Shown here piece after piece: positions 25,676 through 36,100 of a DNA stretch of 64,000 nt (position 1 is the first letter of the stretch; the number at the start of each line of letters is the position of its first letter). A program made the position numbers and the translations under genes. The notes beneath the pieces were generated by a model, which had not been told where the DNA came from, searched no databases, and saw nothing but the letters and a program-made list of their open reading frames with translations. Source of the DNA: Bacteroidales bacterium (GTDB lineage: Bacteria > Bacteroidota > Bacteroidia > Bacteroidales > UBA932); assembly GCA_017501525.1 (NCBI GenBank), contig JAFVWT010000007.1, forward strand, positions 1-64,000. The letters run 5' to 3'.

Positions 25676-26923
25676 CACCTTTCCGATAAGTTCCTTATCA
25701 TAAGGCCTTTGTACTAATATATAATTTCTTGTATAGCCAAACATCTGTCCACCTTTGATAGTGCTTTCAAATAAGACTTCTTCAGTGGCCCCTTTGAAAC
25801 TGTCACAATACTCCTTATGAAGTCTGTCACAAAGTGCCTCCAGACGGTGAACCCTTTGTTGCTTTATTTGCTCATCCACCTGACACTCCATATCAGCCGC
25901 CGGAGTATCAGCCCTTCTCGAATATGGGAAGATATGGATAAATGCGGGACGTATCTCCTCCAGAAACCTATATGTTTCCATAAATAGTTCTTCAGTCTCA
26001 CCTGGAAATCCTGTGATTACATCTATTCCGAAAAAAGGGTTTCCCATATACTCCCTGACCAATTCAATTTTTTCACGAAACATCAAGGTGTTGTACCTGC
26101 GACGCATCTTTCTAAGAATCTCATCACATCCGGACTGTAATGGGATATGGAAATGAGGAAGAAATTTTGTACCTGAAGCTATCCACTCCACAATTTCCTG
26201 TGTGAGAAGATTAGGTTCTATAGAAGATATGCGATAACGTTCTATCCCCTCAACCTCGTTAAGTCGCTTCAACAGGTCCAGAAATGATTCACCTGTTGTT
26301 CGTCCATAATCTCCAATATTTACACCCGTCAATACTATCTCCTTTATTCCAAGCGAAGCTATCTGTCGGGCCTGTTCCACAAGCTCTGCAATAGGGAGAT
26401 TTCTACTATGTCCTCTTGCCTTAGGTATCGTACAGTAAGTACATTTATAGTCACATCCGTCCTGCACCTTCAAAAATGAGCGGGTTCTCTCCCCACTTGA
26501 AAACGCGGCATATACGGAGTCAACTTTTTCAATCTCTTCAACATCGAGAATCATAGAGGCATTACCACAACTGCGGTTCCTCTCCACTTTTTGTATTTCC
26601 TCGAGCAAAAGACCTTTTTTCTGCGCTCCAAGAATAACATCAACGCCTTCTATCTTTGCTATCTGATCACTTTTAAGCTGTGCATAACATCCTATGACAG
26701 CAATAATTGCATCAGGTGATTTCCTATGGAGACGACGGATTATATTCCTACTTTTCTTATCACTGTGTTCAGTTACTGTACAAGTATTGACCACATAAAT
26801 GTCTGCCGGTTTGTTTTGCGAAACTACGGTATAACCATTTGCCGCAAAAAGGCGGGCCAAAGCTGAACTTTCCGAATAATTCAACTTGCAACCAAGAGTA
26901 TGAAATGAAACAGTCTTAGCCAT
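25655..26923 (-). CDS. mtaB: tRNA t6A37 methylthiotransferase MtaB
   Basis: A 422-residue radical-SAM methylthiotransferase that converts t6A37 to ms2t6A37 in tRNA. The N-terminal MTTase domain begins TVSFHTLGCKLNYSESS. The radical-SAM cluster is CDYKCTYCTIPKARG, the CxxxCxxC signature, and a C-terminal TRAM-like segment contains the GGQMFGYTRNYILVQR stretch. The product acts on the modification made by TsaD, encoded nearby. ATG at 26923 is preferred over an in-frame TTG at 26929 that overlaps the folB stop codon. It is the third gene of the rsmI-like/folB/mtaB operon. Confidence 0.93.
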   Translation of the reverse strand: MAKTVSFHTLGCKLNYSESSALARLFAANGYTVVSQNKPADIYVVNTCTVTEHSDKKSRNIIRRLHRKSPDAIIAVIGCYAQLKSDQIAKIEGVDVILGAQKKGLLLEEIQKVERNRSCGNASMILDVEEIEKVDSVYAAFSSGERTRSFLKVQDGCDYKCTYCTIPKARGHSRNLPIAELVEQARQIASLGIKEIVLTGVNIGDYGRTTGESFLDLLKRLNEVEGIERYRISSIEPNLLTQEIVEWIASGTKFLPHFHIPLQSGCDEILRKMRRRYNTLMFREKIELVREYMGNPFFGIDVITGFPGETEELFMETYRFLEEIRPAFIHIFPYSRRADTPAADMECQVDEQIKQQRVHRLEALCDRLHKEYCDSFKGATEEVLFESTIKGGQMFGYTRNYILVQRPYDKELIGKVSLVVLD

Positions 26924-26925
26924 AA

Positions 26926-27300
26926 TCAATACGAAAGTGTTACTTTGGACGAATGAACTTCACCTCCCAAAGGTGGATTAATCTTTGATATTGAAACAGA
27001 GCAATTGATTATCTGGGGGAAATCTCTTTTAATTCGCCTCAATATTCTACCTGCCACATGTTCCAGAAGATTTGAAGGAATCTGAATTTCTTCTTTCACA
27101 ATATCAAATATAAGTTGGTAATTTACAGCGTCTTCTAAAGAGTCGCTCAAAGAGGGCTTCTCCATATCAGTCTTTGCCCAGAAATCGACTACAAAATAAT
27201 TGCCTATAATTTTCTCTTCTTCAAAACAACCATGGGATGCGTAAAATTTCATCCCCTTTAATTCCAATTCACCTATCATTTCAAATATTTCTCTATGCAT
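26926..27300 (-). CDS. folB: Dihydroneopterin aldolase
   Basis: A 124-residue FolB of the tunnelling-fold family, which cleaves 7,8-dihydroneopterin in folate synthesis. The family start LKGMKFYASHGCFEEEKIIG and the C-terminal PPLGGEVHSSKVTLSY are visible. The ATG at 27300 overlaps the stop codon of the upstream methyltransferase gene (ATGCATAG). An internal Met at 27279 is an alternative start that would give a more typical length. Confidence 0.9.
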   Translation of the reverse strand: MHREIFEMIGELELKGMKFYASHGCFEEEKIIGNYFVVDFWAKTDMEKPSLSDSLEDAVNYQLIFDIVKEEIQIPSNLLEHVAGRILRRIKRDFPQIINCSVSISKINPPLGGEVHSSKVTLSY

Positions 27301-27997
27301 AAATCAAAAAGACACAAGGACGCTTGTTTATTTCGGTCTTGCATCGTCTCCACTGAGCCACACTCTTTGTCCTAATATACTGGTCAGGCATTGTTATATT
27401 GGCAGCCACCGTCACTTTGGTCTGAGGCTGAAGAGTTGACAGAATATCGTCAAACAATGAGTCATTTCTGTAGGGAGTCTCAATAATAATCTCTGTCTCG
27501 GAATATTTCTTCGACCTTATCTCCAACTCCTTTAACCTCTTTCTCCTATCCTCCTTCTTAACCGGTATATAACCGCAAAAGGCGAAACACTGTCCGTTAA
27601 GTCCCGAAGACATCAATGCCATCATAAGAGACGAAGGGCCTACAAAAGGGACCACCTCTATATCCTCCTTATGAGCCAGAGCTACCAATGCAGCCCCGGG
27701 ATCAGCCACAGCAGGAAGTCCTGCCTCCGAGATCAAAGCCATATCATTTCCTCCCTTGAGAACTGCAAAAATATCTTCAATATCCTTTTGTGTGGAATGT
27801 TCATTTATCTCATAGAAATTGAGAGACTCAATATTCCCTTTGAATCCCAATTTTGAGAGGTATCTTCTCGCACTTCTAATCTCTTCCACTGCAAAATGGG
27901 TAATATGAGAAATGCATTCAAACACAACAGAAGGGATAACATTCCCGATTTCGACATCTCCCAATGGAGAAGGTACCAAATACAATTTTGTGCTCAT
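27293..27997 (-). CDS. SAM-dependent methyltransferase, RsmI-like (TP-methylase family)
   Basis: A 234-residue member of the tetrapyrrole-methylase superfamily, close to RsmI, which 2'-O-methylates C1402 of 16S rRNA. It shows LYLVPSPLGDVEIGNVIP at the start, GGNDMALISEAGLPAVADPG as the SAM-binding core and VPFVGPSSLMMALMSSG. It is shorter than classical RsmI (about 280) and the substrate loop differs, so it is probably the Bacteroidetes RsmI paralog of undefined target. It heads an operon with folB and mtaB. Confidence 0.82.
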   Translation of the reverse strand: MSTKLYLVPSPLGDVEIGNVIPSVVFECISHITHFAVEEIRSARRYLSKLGFKGNIESLNFYEINEHSTQKDIEDIFAVLKGGNDMALISEAGLPAVADPGAALVALAHKEDIEVVPFVGPSSLMMALMSSGLNGQCFAFCGYIPVKKEDRRKRLKELEIRSKKYSETEIIIETPYRNDSLFDDILSTLQPQTKVTVAANITMPDQYIRTKSVAQWRRCKTEINKRPCVFLIYA

Positions 27998-28080
27998 CGG
28001 CGAAGAGGGTGGTTTATGGGTGCTTATCTTTTCATGTACTTAAGGTATGCCCTACAAATTCCTCGTTTTAAAAAGTAACA

Positions 28081-28214
28081 GGTTATAATGTTATAAACTT
28101 GTACTTTAAAGCATCGTAACTTTAAAATCATACTTTAAAACTTTTGCGTTCTTCATGGTTTTTCTATGAGAAATTTCCATAAATCCCCGCAAAGTCCTTT
28201 ATAGAACATTCCTT
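28081..28214 (+). repeat. Interspersed MITE/REP-like element, copy D
   Basis: Contains AACTTTTGCGTTCTTCATGG, then TTTCTATGAGAAATTTCC, ATAAATCCCCGCAAAGTCC and the right end TTTATAGAACATTCCTT. The left end is ATGTTATAAACTTG. This is the only copy in a divergent 5'-5' intergenic region (between the RsmI-like gene and the MBL gene). Confidence 0.7.
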
Positions 28215-28254
28215 AAATTTTGGGACAAATTTAAAAAATTGTTTGGATTTATAT

Positions 28255-28262
28255 TAACTTTG
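28255..28262 (+). promoter_or_regulatory. -7 box eight bases before the MBL hydrolase start
   Basis: TAACTTTG matches TAnnTTTG. The ATG follows after GAAATTTGT, giving a predicted 5' untranslated region of only a few bases at most. A TTTA about 21 bases upstream is a weak -33 box. Confidence 0.5.
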
Positions 28263-28270
28263 AAATTTGT

Positions 28271-29038
28271 ATGGCGAACAAATTGGTATTTTTAGGTACA
28301 GGAACCTCACAAGGTGTTCCTATCATAGGCTGCAATTGTCATGTATGTCAATCCAATGACCCTCATGACAAACGGCTCAGAACATCTGCATACATCGAAT
28401 ATTGCGGACTTCATCTCCTTATAGATGCAGGTCCGGACTTCCGTCAACAGATACTTGCCAATAGTATTTCACAGATAGATGCCGTACTTCTGACCCATCA
28501 GCACAAGGACCACACAGGAGGCCTTGACGATGCCAGAGCATTCAACTACACCACCCAACAAGGGTTCAAAATTTACCTTGAGTCGGTCGTGGCTGAATCG
28601 TTGAAAAGAGAATATTCCTACGCATTTGAGAAAGACAAATATCCGGGTGTTCCAGAGTTTGAACTCCATATAATAGATGATAATCCCTTTAAAATAGACT
28701 CAGTGGAGATTGTCCCTATAAGGGCAATCCACTACAAACTCCCTGTACTCGGATACAGATTTGACTCATTGGCATATCTTACAGACCTAAACTATATATC
28801 CGAAGAGTCGATAGAACGGCTAAAAGGTATCAAGACATTTGTTGTAAGCTGCCTCAGAAAAGAGGAACACATTTCCCACTTCAGCTACAATCAAGTTCTT
28901 GAACTGTGCGATAAAATATCCCCCGAGAAGGTATTCTTCACTCACATGTCCCATCGAATGGGAACCTATGAGGAGATGATTGCACAATTTCCCGAAAACA
29001 TAGAGCCCGCGTATGACGGACTTACCATAACTTTCTAA
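28271..29038 (+). CDS. MBL-fold metallo-hydrolase (PhnP-like)
   Basis: A 255-residue metallo-beta-lactamase-fold hydrolase. The binuclear metal motif is LLTHQHKDHTGG (HxHxDH), with further ligands in HYKLPVLGYRF, AYLTDLNYI and the C-terminal FFTHMSHRMG. The start LVFLGTGTSQGVPIIGCNC and the CHVCQ pair match the PhnP/lipoyl-transferase-neighbour group, which hydrolyses cyclic phosphodiesters. The actual substrate is not known. It is followed, after 149 bases, by the MaoC hydratase gene. Confidence 0.87.
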   Translation: MANKLVFLGTGTSQGVPIIGCNCHVCQSNDPHDKRLRTSAYIEYCGLHLLIDAGPDFRQQILANSISQIDAVLLTHQHKDHTGGLDDARAFNYTTQQGFKIYLESVVAESLKREYSYAFEKDKYPGVPEFELHIIDDNPFKIDSVEIVPIRAIHYKLPVLGYRFDSLAYLTDLNYISEESIERLKGIKTFVVSCLRKEEHISHFSYNQVLELCDKISPEKVFFTHMSHRMGTYEEMIAQFPENIEPAYDGLTITF

Positions 29039-29187
29039 ATATTACTCCCATTTTCTCTTCTAACAAACATATAAATCAAGCACAGAATCACTTGATTATG
29101 TTGTAAATATAAAAAAATATTCCTATCTTTATAGTCAGAAACAATATGCAAAACTGCATCTGATATAATCACTTAAAACTTAGTATT

Positions 29188-29607
29188 ATGATAAGAGTAA
29201 ACGACACTTATAACTACACTACGGTTTTCACAGAAAGTGATGCTGAAGTTTACGCAAAATTAACCAGTGATTTTAACCCCATTCACCTTGACAGAGAGTA
29301 TGCAATGACTACCGAATTCGGACGTCCTGTAGCTCAAGGGGTATTGATTTTATGTGCATTCTCTAAAGTACTTGGTACACTTTGGCCTGCAGATAAAAAC
29401 TCTTACTTCATTTCTCAAGAAGTGACCTACCTCAAACCTGTCTACATCAATGAACCATACACTATCAGATTTGAGTGTACAAAAATCGACTACAAGAGGA
29501 TGATTGGAACAATTGCAGGCAAAATGAAAGACAAAGATGGAAATGACATCGTTGTCACTGAAGCGAGACTCTTCTCAAAAGAACATTTCTCTGAACCTGT
29601 TATGTAA
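29188..29607 (+). CDS. MaoC-family (R)-specific enoyl-CoA hydratase-like protein
   Basis: A 139-residue hot-dog-fold protein. The hydratase-2 motif is seen in SDFNPIHLDREYAMTTEFGR, with the catalytic Asp and His, followed by PVAQGVLILCAFSKVLG. Such single-domain enzymes hydrate enoyl-CoA or enoyl-thioesters with R stereochemistry, but the pathway is unclear from the context. It has its own upstream region of 149 bases and a strong terminator downstream. Confidence 0.88.
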   Translation: MIRVNDTYNYTTVFTESDAEVYAKLTSDFNPIHLDREYAMTTEFGRPVAQGVLILCAFSKVLGTLWPADKNSYFISQEVTYLKPVYINEPYTIRFECTKIDYKRMIGTIAGKMKDKDGNDIVVTEARLFSKEHFSEPVM

Positions 29608-29740
29608 ACTTCTATAAAATCCACGATTTAAGGCAAGGGTTGGATTCCGAAACTTTTACAACAGTTGTGCTCATTCCAGAAGAGCGGAAACCTTCTGAGA
29701 GAAAATCACATGAATCCTTGCAAAGTCCTTTATAGAACAA
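29608..29740 (+). repeat. Interspersed MITE/REP-like element, copy E
   Basis: Left end CTTCTATAAAATCCACGATT, interior GGATTCCGAAACTTTTAC, right half AGAGAAAATCACATGAATCC followed by TTGCAAAGTCC and TTTATAGAAC. It begins at the first base after the MaoC stop codon. Confidence 0.75.
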
Positions 29741-29761
29741 AAGAGTCTCCAAGAGAGAACT

Positions 29762-29812
29762 AAGGATGCCTGTCCTAAAAGATTGATTCTTTTAGGACAG
29801 GCATCCTTTTTT
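29762..29812 (+). terminator. Very strong rho-independent terminator after the MaoC gene
   Basis: A perfect 21-bp stem (AAGGATGCCTGTCC then TAAAAGA, pairing with 29788-29808) with a 5-nt loop is followed by a T-run. It points rightwards and serves the MaoC gene, or the read-through from the repeat element before it. Confidence 0.93.
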
Positions 29813-29834
29813 GAGTAACAACGATTTGTCCGAT

Positions 29835-31229
29835 CTATCGTTTATCCCCTATTGGCACACTCAATCCGAGATTTATTCCGAAATATGCCTTATCCAACGG
29901 AATTCCTTGAGGGGTATATCTTAATACAGTATAGTCGCTTCCCAAATAGAAGTTCATCCCCTTTTTAGGGGTAAATGTAAGAAGCCATCCGAAAGAAGAA
30001 CGGAGATTCATAAAGGAATACGAAACAGCTATATCAAACCAATTAGCAGGGGCATAGTTAAAGGAAGCCATAATCTCATGTCGCTCCCTGATCTTTGAAA
30101 AATAACCGGTATACAGTACCCCTACATTCATCTTATCTTTAAGAAATGAGTAATCAATACCCGCGTTAACCTTCGTTGTAATACGGGTAATCTGATTATC
30201 ATCCACAGGTTGCTTGGTAAAACTAACCAAAGTCATCGCCCTGTCAAGAAGTTCATCCAACTGATCCTCCAATATATCTTCACCCTGGGTTATTTCATCA
30301 AAACCATCATATTCCACGAAACCATCTGAACTGACAAGAGTAGATTTATTTTTGAAATATGAAATAAATCCCAAATCTGTTACCGCTGCTGAAAACCTCA
30401 ACCCATCGAGTGCACATCCCTCGGAAATTCTATATTGGATACCTAAATCGATAGCTCCACCTACACCCCCAATACCAAATGATGAAGGGTCGAATTGAAG
30501 TCCGTTGACAACACCTGTCTGAGAATCGTATGTAAAGTCCACTCCTCCTCCAAGTATATAACCTGTGCCATTCCCCACAACATTCCATTTTTGAGAATCT
30601 GCACTTACATGCAAATTATCATAATGGGCATAAATATTCATCAGTCCCGCCAAAAACTTCACCTTTCCACCAATCCTCAAACCTTTGACCAACTTATCAA
30701 GTGATGAAGAATAACCCAATGAGATATAAGTATATACATCACCATCAGCCCCAATATTACTCATATTGAATTCGTTAGAATCACCACTCATTCCTTGTTT
30801 AACGAAACGGAAAAATTCCTTGGGCAATGAGGAGTTCAATGAGACCTTAACCCCGGCATCTATACTCCAAAATGAGCTTTTACCTGTAAACCACCCTACA
30901 TTTATAATATCAAGCCCCACTATCCCATCCAGATAATTGACATCCGAAAGTTTGCCAAGAAACTCATCTGAAGAGACTTGCGGATGGAGGAAAAGTCCAA
31001 CTTTTCCACTTTCCAAAGGGTAAAGAATATGACTTGCTCCGAGATTGGAATTTATATTAACTCCTATATTTGACAACATAGGAATTCCCACATAACCCTG
31101 ATTTGGTACAAATGCAGGATTCATCTGATGATTCAGAGTAAAACTCTCCACAAAATAACCTGTCCTGGGCTGGCAATAAAGAGAAAGAGCAAAACCCAAA
31201 GCGATAACTGCCGATAATATCTTCTTCAT
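29835..31229 (-). CDS. DUF5723-family outer-membrane-type protein
   Basis: A 464-residue exported protein of unknown function. It has a cleavable signal peptide (about residues 1-19, ending SLYCQ), then the conserved start of DUF5723 proteins (LNHQMNPAFVPNQGYVGIP) and alternating hydrophobic strands throughout. The C-terminal strands (RSSFGWLLTFTPKKGMNFYLG and a final LGLSVPIG) suggest an outer-membrane beta-barrel. It follows, with a six-base gap, a large lipoprotein gene and is probably co-transcribed with it; a joint envelope function is inferred. Confidence 0.7.
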   Translation of the reverse strand: MKKILSAVIALGFALSLYCQPRTGYFVESFTLNHQMNPAFVPNQGYVGIPMLSNIGVNINSNLGASHILYPLESGKVGLFLHPQVSSDEFLGKLSDVNYLDGIVGLDIINVGWFTGKSSFWSIDAGVKVSLNSSLPKEFFRFVKQGMSGDSNEFNMSNIGADGDVYTYISLGYSSSLDKLVKGLRIGGKVKFLAGLMNIYAHYDNLHVSADSQKWNVVGNGTGYILGGGVDFTYDSQTGVVNGLQFDPSSFGIGGVGGAIDLGIQYRISEGCALDGLRFSAAVTDLGFISYFKNKSTLVSSDGFVEYDGFDEITQGEDILEDQLDELLDRAMTLVSFTKQPVDDNQITRITTKVNAGIDYSFLKDKMNVGVLYTGYFSKIRERHEIMASFNYAPANWFDIAVSYSFMNLRSSFGWLLTFTPKKGMNFYLGSDYTVLRYTPQGIPLDKAYFGINLGLSVPIGDKR

Positions 31230-31235
31230 ATAAAT

Positions 31236-32984
31236 CTATTGGTTTAGGTAATCATTCAAATCCAGAGTAATCCCCTCCGGGAACATCAATCCAAGATTGA
31301 GATCCAAATAACAATCTTCGCTAAGAGGTATTCCATCTGCAAGCCCATTGAAGAGTACAAATTTGACAACTACAGCATCTATCTCAAATATCTCATCCCG
31401 TTTGTCAAGCAGAAGAGAGAAATCCCTAAGAACAGGCTCACCCTGTTCCGATGTTCCCTCAATTACTACAGGGTCTGTCTGAATATCGAGCAACCGGCCC
31501 TCTTTATCAAGAAACTGAAGAGAAAGTTCCATGTTGAGAGGAATAGTAGTCTCAACAGTTCCAAAAAGTTCAATGGCAGCATATGTCAAAATCTCTCCCA
31601 GACCCTCAGGAAGTCCCGAAATCGTATCACATACAGGGAGATAAAGTTCCTCACCGAAACTCATAGGAACCACGAGTTTGAAATCTGTATCAATAAAATA
31701 ATCCTTTTGCAAATCCACATAGTGATGTTCTGCCGTAAGGGCTGTCGAGACATTTGCCACAAAATCTATCTTTTCCGGGATAGGATTCAATAATTCATTG
31801 ATATTCATTTGATACCACTGACGTGAAGCAAATTGTTCCATATACTCCTCTGAGAAGACATAGGTAGAGAGAATAGCCTCGGAATCCTCATCACAGGCTG
31901 TAGTATGAATCAAACATTCCAAAGCATCTGGAGAGCCTTCAGGCAAAACCTCCAGACCTATTTCAAAAGGAATCCCACTATTTGTATAAACATCGAGCAA
32001 AGCATAGGCATTTACAAAATCGACATTAACCCCATCCTCTCTTAAGAACGAGGGAATTTCACTCAACGCAATACTTTCAGATATCGGATCCAATGCTCTA
32101 TCAACAAGACCATAGAATCCCTTAGGAGAAATCTTTTCCCCATCGCTGGAAGCAATATCAAAATGGATATCAAGGTAAATATGTTCACCAGCATAATGTA
32201 CAAGGTCTGCCGGAAGGAAAGAGACACTCAAATGTTCCAATACAAACAAATCCTCAAATTTGAATTCATCTCCGGGCTCCACATCAAAAGCAACTTTTTC
32301 AATATCTATTTCATTGAAAATAAGATGGCCCTCTTTATCAGGTTCTCCGTGCAGGATAATTTTGCCAGGAGTAAAAGCACCTGAAGATTCACACAGATAA
32401 TAATTCAAGGGAAGAGATATTTCAATATTTACATAATAATCCTCCGGGAATCCATACTCATAAGTGGTCTCCATATCTACTGAAAGTATAATATGGGCAT
32501 TATCAAACAATATACTATCCAGATCTACAATACCATCTCTCTGCGCCACAGTCAAATCATAACTCAACATCAGGGTATCAGCTGTCTCGAGCTCCACTTC
32601 AACATATTCATCTGTCAGTTTTGAGAGAATCTCTGCTATTTCCTCGGGGATATAAGTATCCTTGTATATCACTTCATGAAGACCATCTATGGCTATATCA
32701 TCTATATACTCCGACAGATCGATCTGCTCCTGAAGCGAAAGTCCAAGTTCAAAATAATACTCCCCGGAAGTATCTGTATGGAAATATTCATTTTCCCCCA
32801 AGTCGAGAAAATCACCAAGAGAGAGTCTCTCGGTAGAGCCTATTGGAAGTCTGAGGGAATCTCCTCCAAGTGTTATATTCAAATCGAGATTACCATTGGA
32901 AATATCATACTCCCGGGCACAAGAAGATAATAAAATTACCAATGATAATATCGGCAACAGCAAATAATAGGATAATGGTTTCAT
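31236..32984 (-). CDS. Large predicted lipoprotein of unknown function
   Basis: A 582-residue acidic lipoprotein. The signal peptide carries a lipobox (LSSCAR, Cys22). The rest is rich in Asp, Glu and Leu, without recognised catalytic motifs. Several segments repeat a similar strand pattern around Pro-Leu-containing turns (LRLPIGSTERLSLGDFLDLG, then YNLS- or NMELS-like strands), which suggests tandem beta-sandwich domains. It is first in an operon with a DUF5723 outer-membrane-type protein, and its likely location is the outer membrane. I do not recognise a named family. Confidence 0.7.
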   Translation of the reverse strand: MKPLSYYLLLPILSLVILLSSCAREYDISNGNLDLNITLGGDSLRLPIGSTERLSLGDFLDLGENEYFHTDTSGEYYFELGLSLQEQIDLSEYIDDIAIDGLHEVIYKDTYIPEEIAEILSKLTDEYVEVELETADTLMLSYDLTVAQRDGIVDLDSILFDNAHIILSVDMETTYEYGFPEDYYVNIEISLPLNYYLCESSGAFTPGKIILHGEPDKEGHLIFNEIDIEKVAFDVEPGDEFKFEDLFVLEHLSVSFLPADLVHYAGEHIYLDIHFDIASSDGEKISPKGFYGLVDRALDPISESIALSEIPSFLREDGVNVDFVNAYALLDVYTNSGIPFEIGLEVLPEGSPDALECLIHTTACDEDSEAILSTYVFSEEYMEQFASRQWYQMNINELLNPIPEKIDFVANVSTALTAEHHYVDLQKDYFIDTDFKLVVPMSFGEELYLPVCDTISGLPEGLGEILTYAAIELFGTVETTIPLNMELSLQFLDKEGRLLDIQTDPVVIEGTSEQGEPVLRDFSLLLDKRDEIFEIDAVVVKFVLFNGLADGIPLSEDCYLDLNLGLMFPEGITLDLNDYLNQ

Positions 32985-33135
32985 ATTGTCAAGATTTAAA
33001 ACTCTCTACAAAAGTAGGATAAATAAACCTATTTACACAATATTTCCCAATAAAAATACAAAAGGCCTATATTATTGATTATAAGGGCAGATTCCTATAA
33101 AATTTAAGATACAATAGTCTAAAATCAGGTGATAT

Positions 33136-36100
33136 TTATGCAAGGTATTCAACCTCTTCTATACCGTCGTTATACCATAAATATCCCCTAACATTCACAT
33201 ATCCCATCTTTTTCAGAAGCCAGATATAATTTTGAACCTGGCGGCGATACTTGTTCTCCCTGTTGTCTGAAAACTTATAGTCAATGATTATCACTTCATT
33301 TTCCCCGAACATTATCCTGTCAGGTCGATAATTTATCCCATCAGGAAGAATGATTGAGACCTCTGAAAGGACCTTATATGTAGAGTCAAACCAGTGAAGT
33401 TCTGATACCGATTCCACTTTTTTCGTTATAAAACTACATACTGCGTCTTTTTCAGAAAACTCTATTTTCCCCTCTTCCACTGCTTTGGCTACGACTGACT
33501 TGACATCCTCAAGGGTGATGACTCCGGACATAATATCATGCAACACAATACCTTTGATACGGGAAGAATTCTCTTTTGGAGAATTGAAGAACTCCCCGCC
33601 TTTGAAAGCTATCTTAAGTCTATCCCCAACGGGAATACTTACAAATTGAGGAAGATCCTCCTCCATCAATCCATCATGCTGAGGCTTTTTCTCCCCTTCT
33701 ATCTTATTCTCAGGCTTTTCCCAGGAACCCACCTCAAAGGTATCTTCCACCAGCATCTTGTTCTCGGCAAGTGCATCATAGAGTACCTTTCCGAAATGGT
33801 TCTCTTTATTGTAAGCAATGACAACCAACTGCTCTATGGCCCTTGTAAATGCCACATAACAGAGGTTGCAAACATCTATCTTGAATATTTCCGCTTCACT
33901 ATTATAGATTTCCGCTAATGGTGTATTTGCAAGATCCGGCTTCAGGTTGACGGGAATAAAAGGGAGCTTGTTATATGGCTCTATGTCTGGAATAATCCAT
34001 TTATAACCTTTTATATTTTTAAAGTTCCCGTCCATAAAAGGGAGAATCACTGCCTTGAACTCCAACCCATTTGACTTATGGATGGTCATAACTTTTATTG
34101 CATCCTTGCCATCTGACGCACAGATATTAATTTTATCTGAATGTATATCCCACCACTTCAGAAAGCCATCTATATCCGAACCATTTTTGGCAGTATAGTC
34201 TATAACCTTATCCAAAAACGTGGTAACATAAGGGAGCTGCCTTGTTGCAAGTTCTCCCATAGATGCAAATATCTCCTCAAATATATTGTATAATGTCCTC
34301 TCTTTTATTTCAAATGGCTCGTATCTCCCCGTCAGAAATGTAGCTATACTGTCAGAAGGATCGTTGATATTTCTCAAATATGCTATAGCCCTTTGAACAG
34401 CCTGCGAACCGGCCACTGAGAGCGCATCATCCGTAACAATCTCATAACCTGCCTCTATCAGCAATTTGGAGACAATCATACCTTCTTTATTATCCCTAAC
34501 CAGAACCGCAATATCCCCTTGGGAATATCCTCCTTCAAGGAGTTTTGCCACACTGTCCAGAAACTCTGCGTGAACACACTCAAAATTCCTCATCTTCCTT
34601 GCTTCGGTATTATCCTTATCAAAGAATTTGACATAAACATGGCCCGGAGAAGGAGTTCTGCTTGAGTCTATTTTCTGAAAATAGTCCTTATATATCTGAC
34701 CCAAAGAATCATCTGACAATGTCTTATCGTTTGAAAGAAGTTTATGGACATATCCAAAAACAAGATTGTTGAAGTTTATCACATTTTCAGAACTTCTCCA
34801 ATTATACTCCAAAGAACGGTTCCTGACATTGCTACCGGCAAAATCTTCAGAAATTTTGGTATTGAGCAACGACATATCAGAACCTCGCCAACGATAGATA
34901 CTCTGCTTGACATCCCCTACAACAAGACTGTTATAACCATTATCCACCCCCTCCTTGACCAATGGGAAAAAATTACGCCACTGCATTACAGAGGTATCCT
35001 GAAATTCATCCAGCAGATAATTGTCAATACACCCACCCATTCTTTCATATATAAAAGGTGTATCGTTTCCCTCTATAATCTGAGAGAGGAATTGTGTAGT
35101 CTCTGAAAGAACAACCATATTTTGTTCTCTACAGTATTCCTGCACTTTTTCTTCAATATCCCTCAACACACTCAAAACATTCATGGATTGCTTCAACCCC
35201 ACCGCAAGCATGTACCTCGGGGCATCTTTATCTTCTATCAATTCCATTACAAGGTCCATCAACCCATCGTTTGCTGAAGCTATAATTGTCTCCTTTAGGG
35301 GAGAAGTCCTGCTATACCACGACTCTACCCCGACTAATTTTTTAAAGGTGGCAGTCAACCCGGGAAGTTTCCCTTCAGCTAATTTCTGAAAAATATTGAA
35401 TGGACTCCTTGAAGAGTTAATATAATCTGAGGGTTTGAGACCCCACTTTGACATAATTGCCAATCCCTTCTCCCCTATCTCCTTTTTTCTCTTACGATAC
35501 TTCCTTATGATATTTTTATTTATAAGATCTACCTCCTCTATATCCTTTTCCTCAGGCCACTCTCCACCGGCACTGTTTTTAAGAATCTTGAACCTCTCCT
35601 TAAAAAGTTCGTTAGCAAGATCCGAAATCAATTCTGCGACATTCCAATCCTTTCCTTCCTCTATTTTTTCAAGAGATATATAAGTCAGTTTGTCCAAAAG
35701 CTTTTTATTTTGACCTACTGAATTATAGACCAAGTCTATAGCTACTTTAAGAATCTCATCGTGAGACAACTCGACATTGTACGAGACATATTGTCCCAAC
35801 TCCCTGGCAAATGAACGCATCACCTTTTGGAAAAATTTGTCTATTGTACTTACATTAAAGTAGGTGTAGTCGTTCAATATGGAAATCAGCAAATTTGCCG
35901 AATGTTCCTTGATAAATTCAGTGCGGCGGTTCTCGGACTTTTTCCTCACGAGTGGTGTCTGCAATAACTTTTCATAGTAGTCGGATTCCTGCGGATTCTC
36001 TGACAATTTGTAGAGTTCTTTGAGAATCCTCTCTTTCATCTGCGCAGTAGCCTTATTGGTAAAAGTCACTGCCAATATGCTTTTGTAATTTGTATATGGA

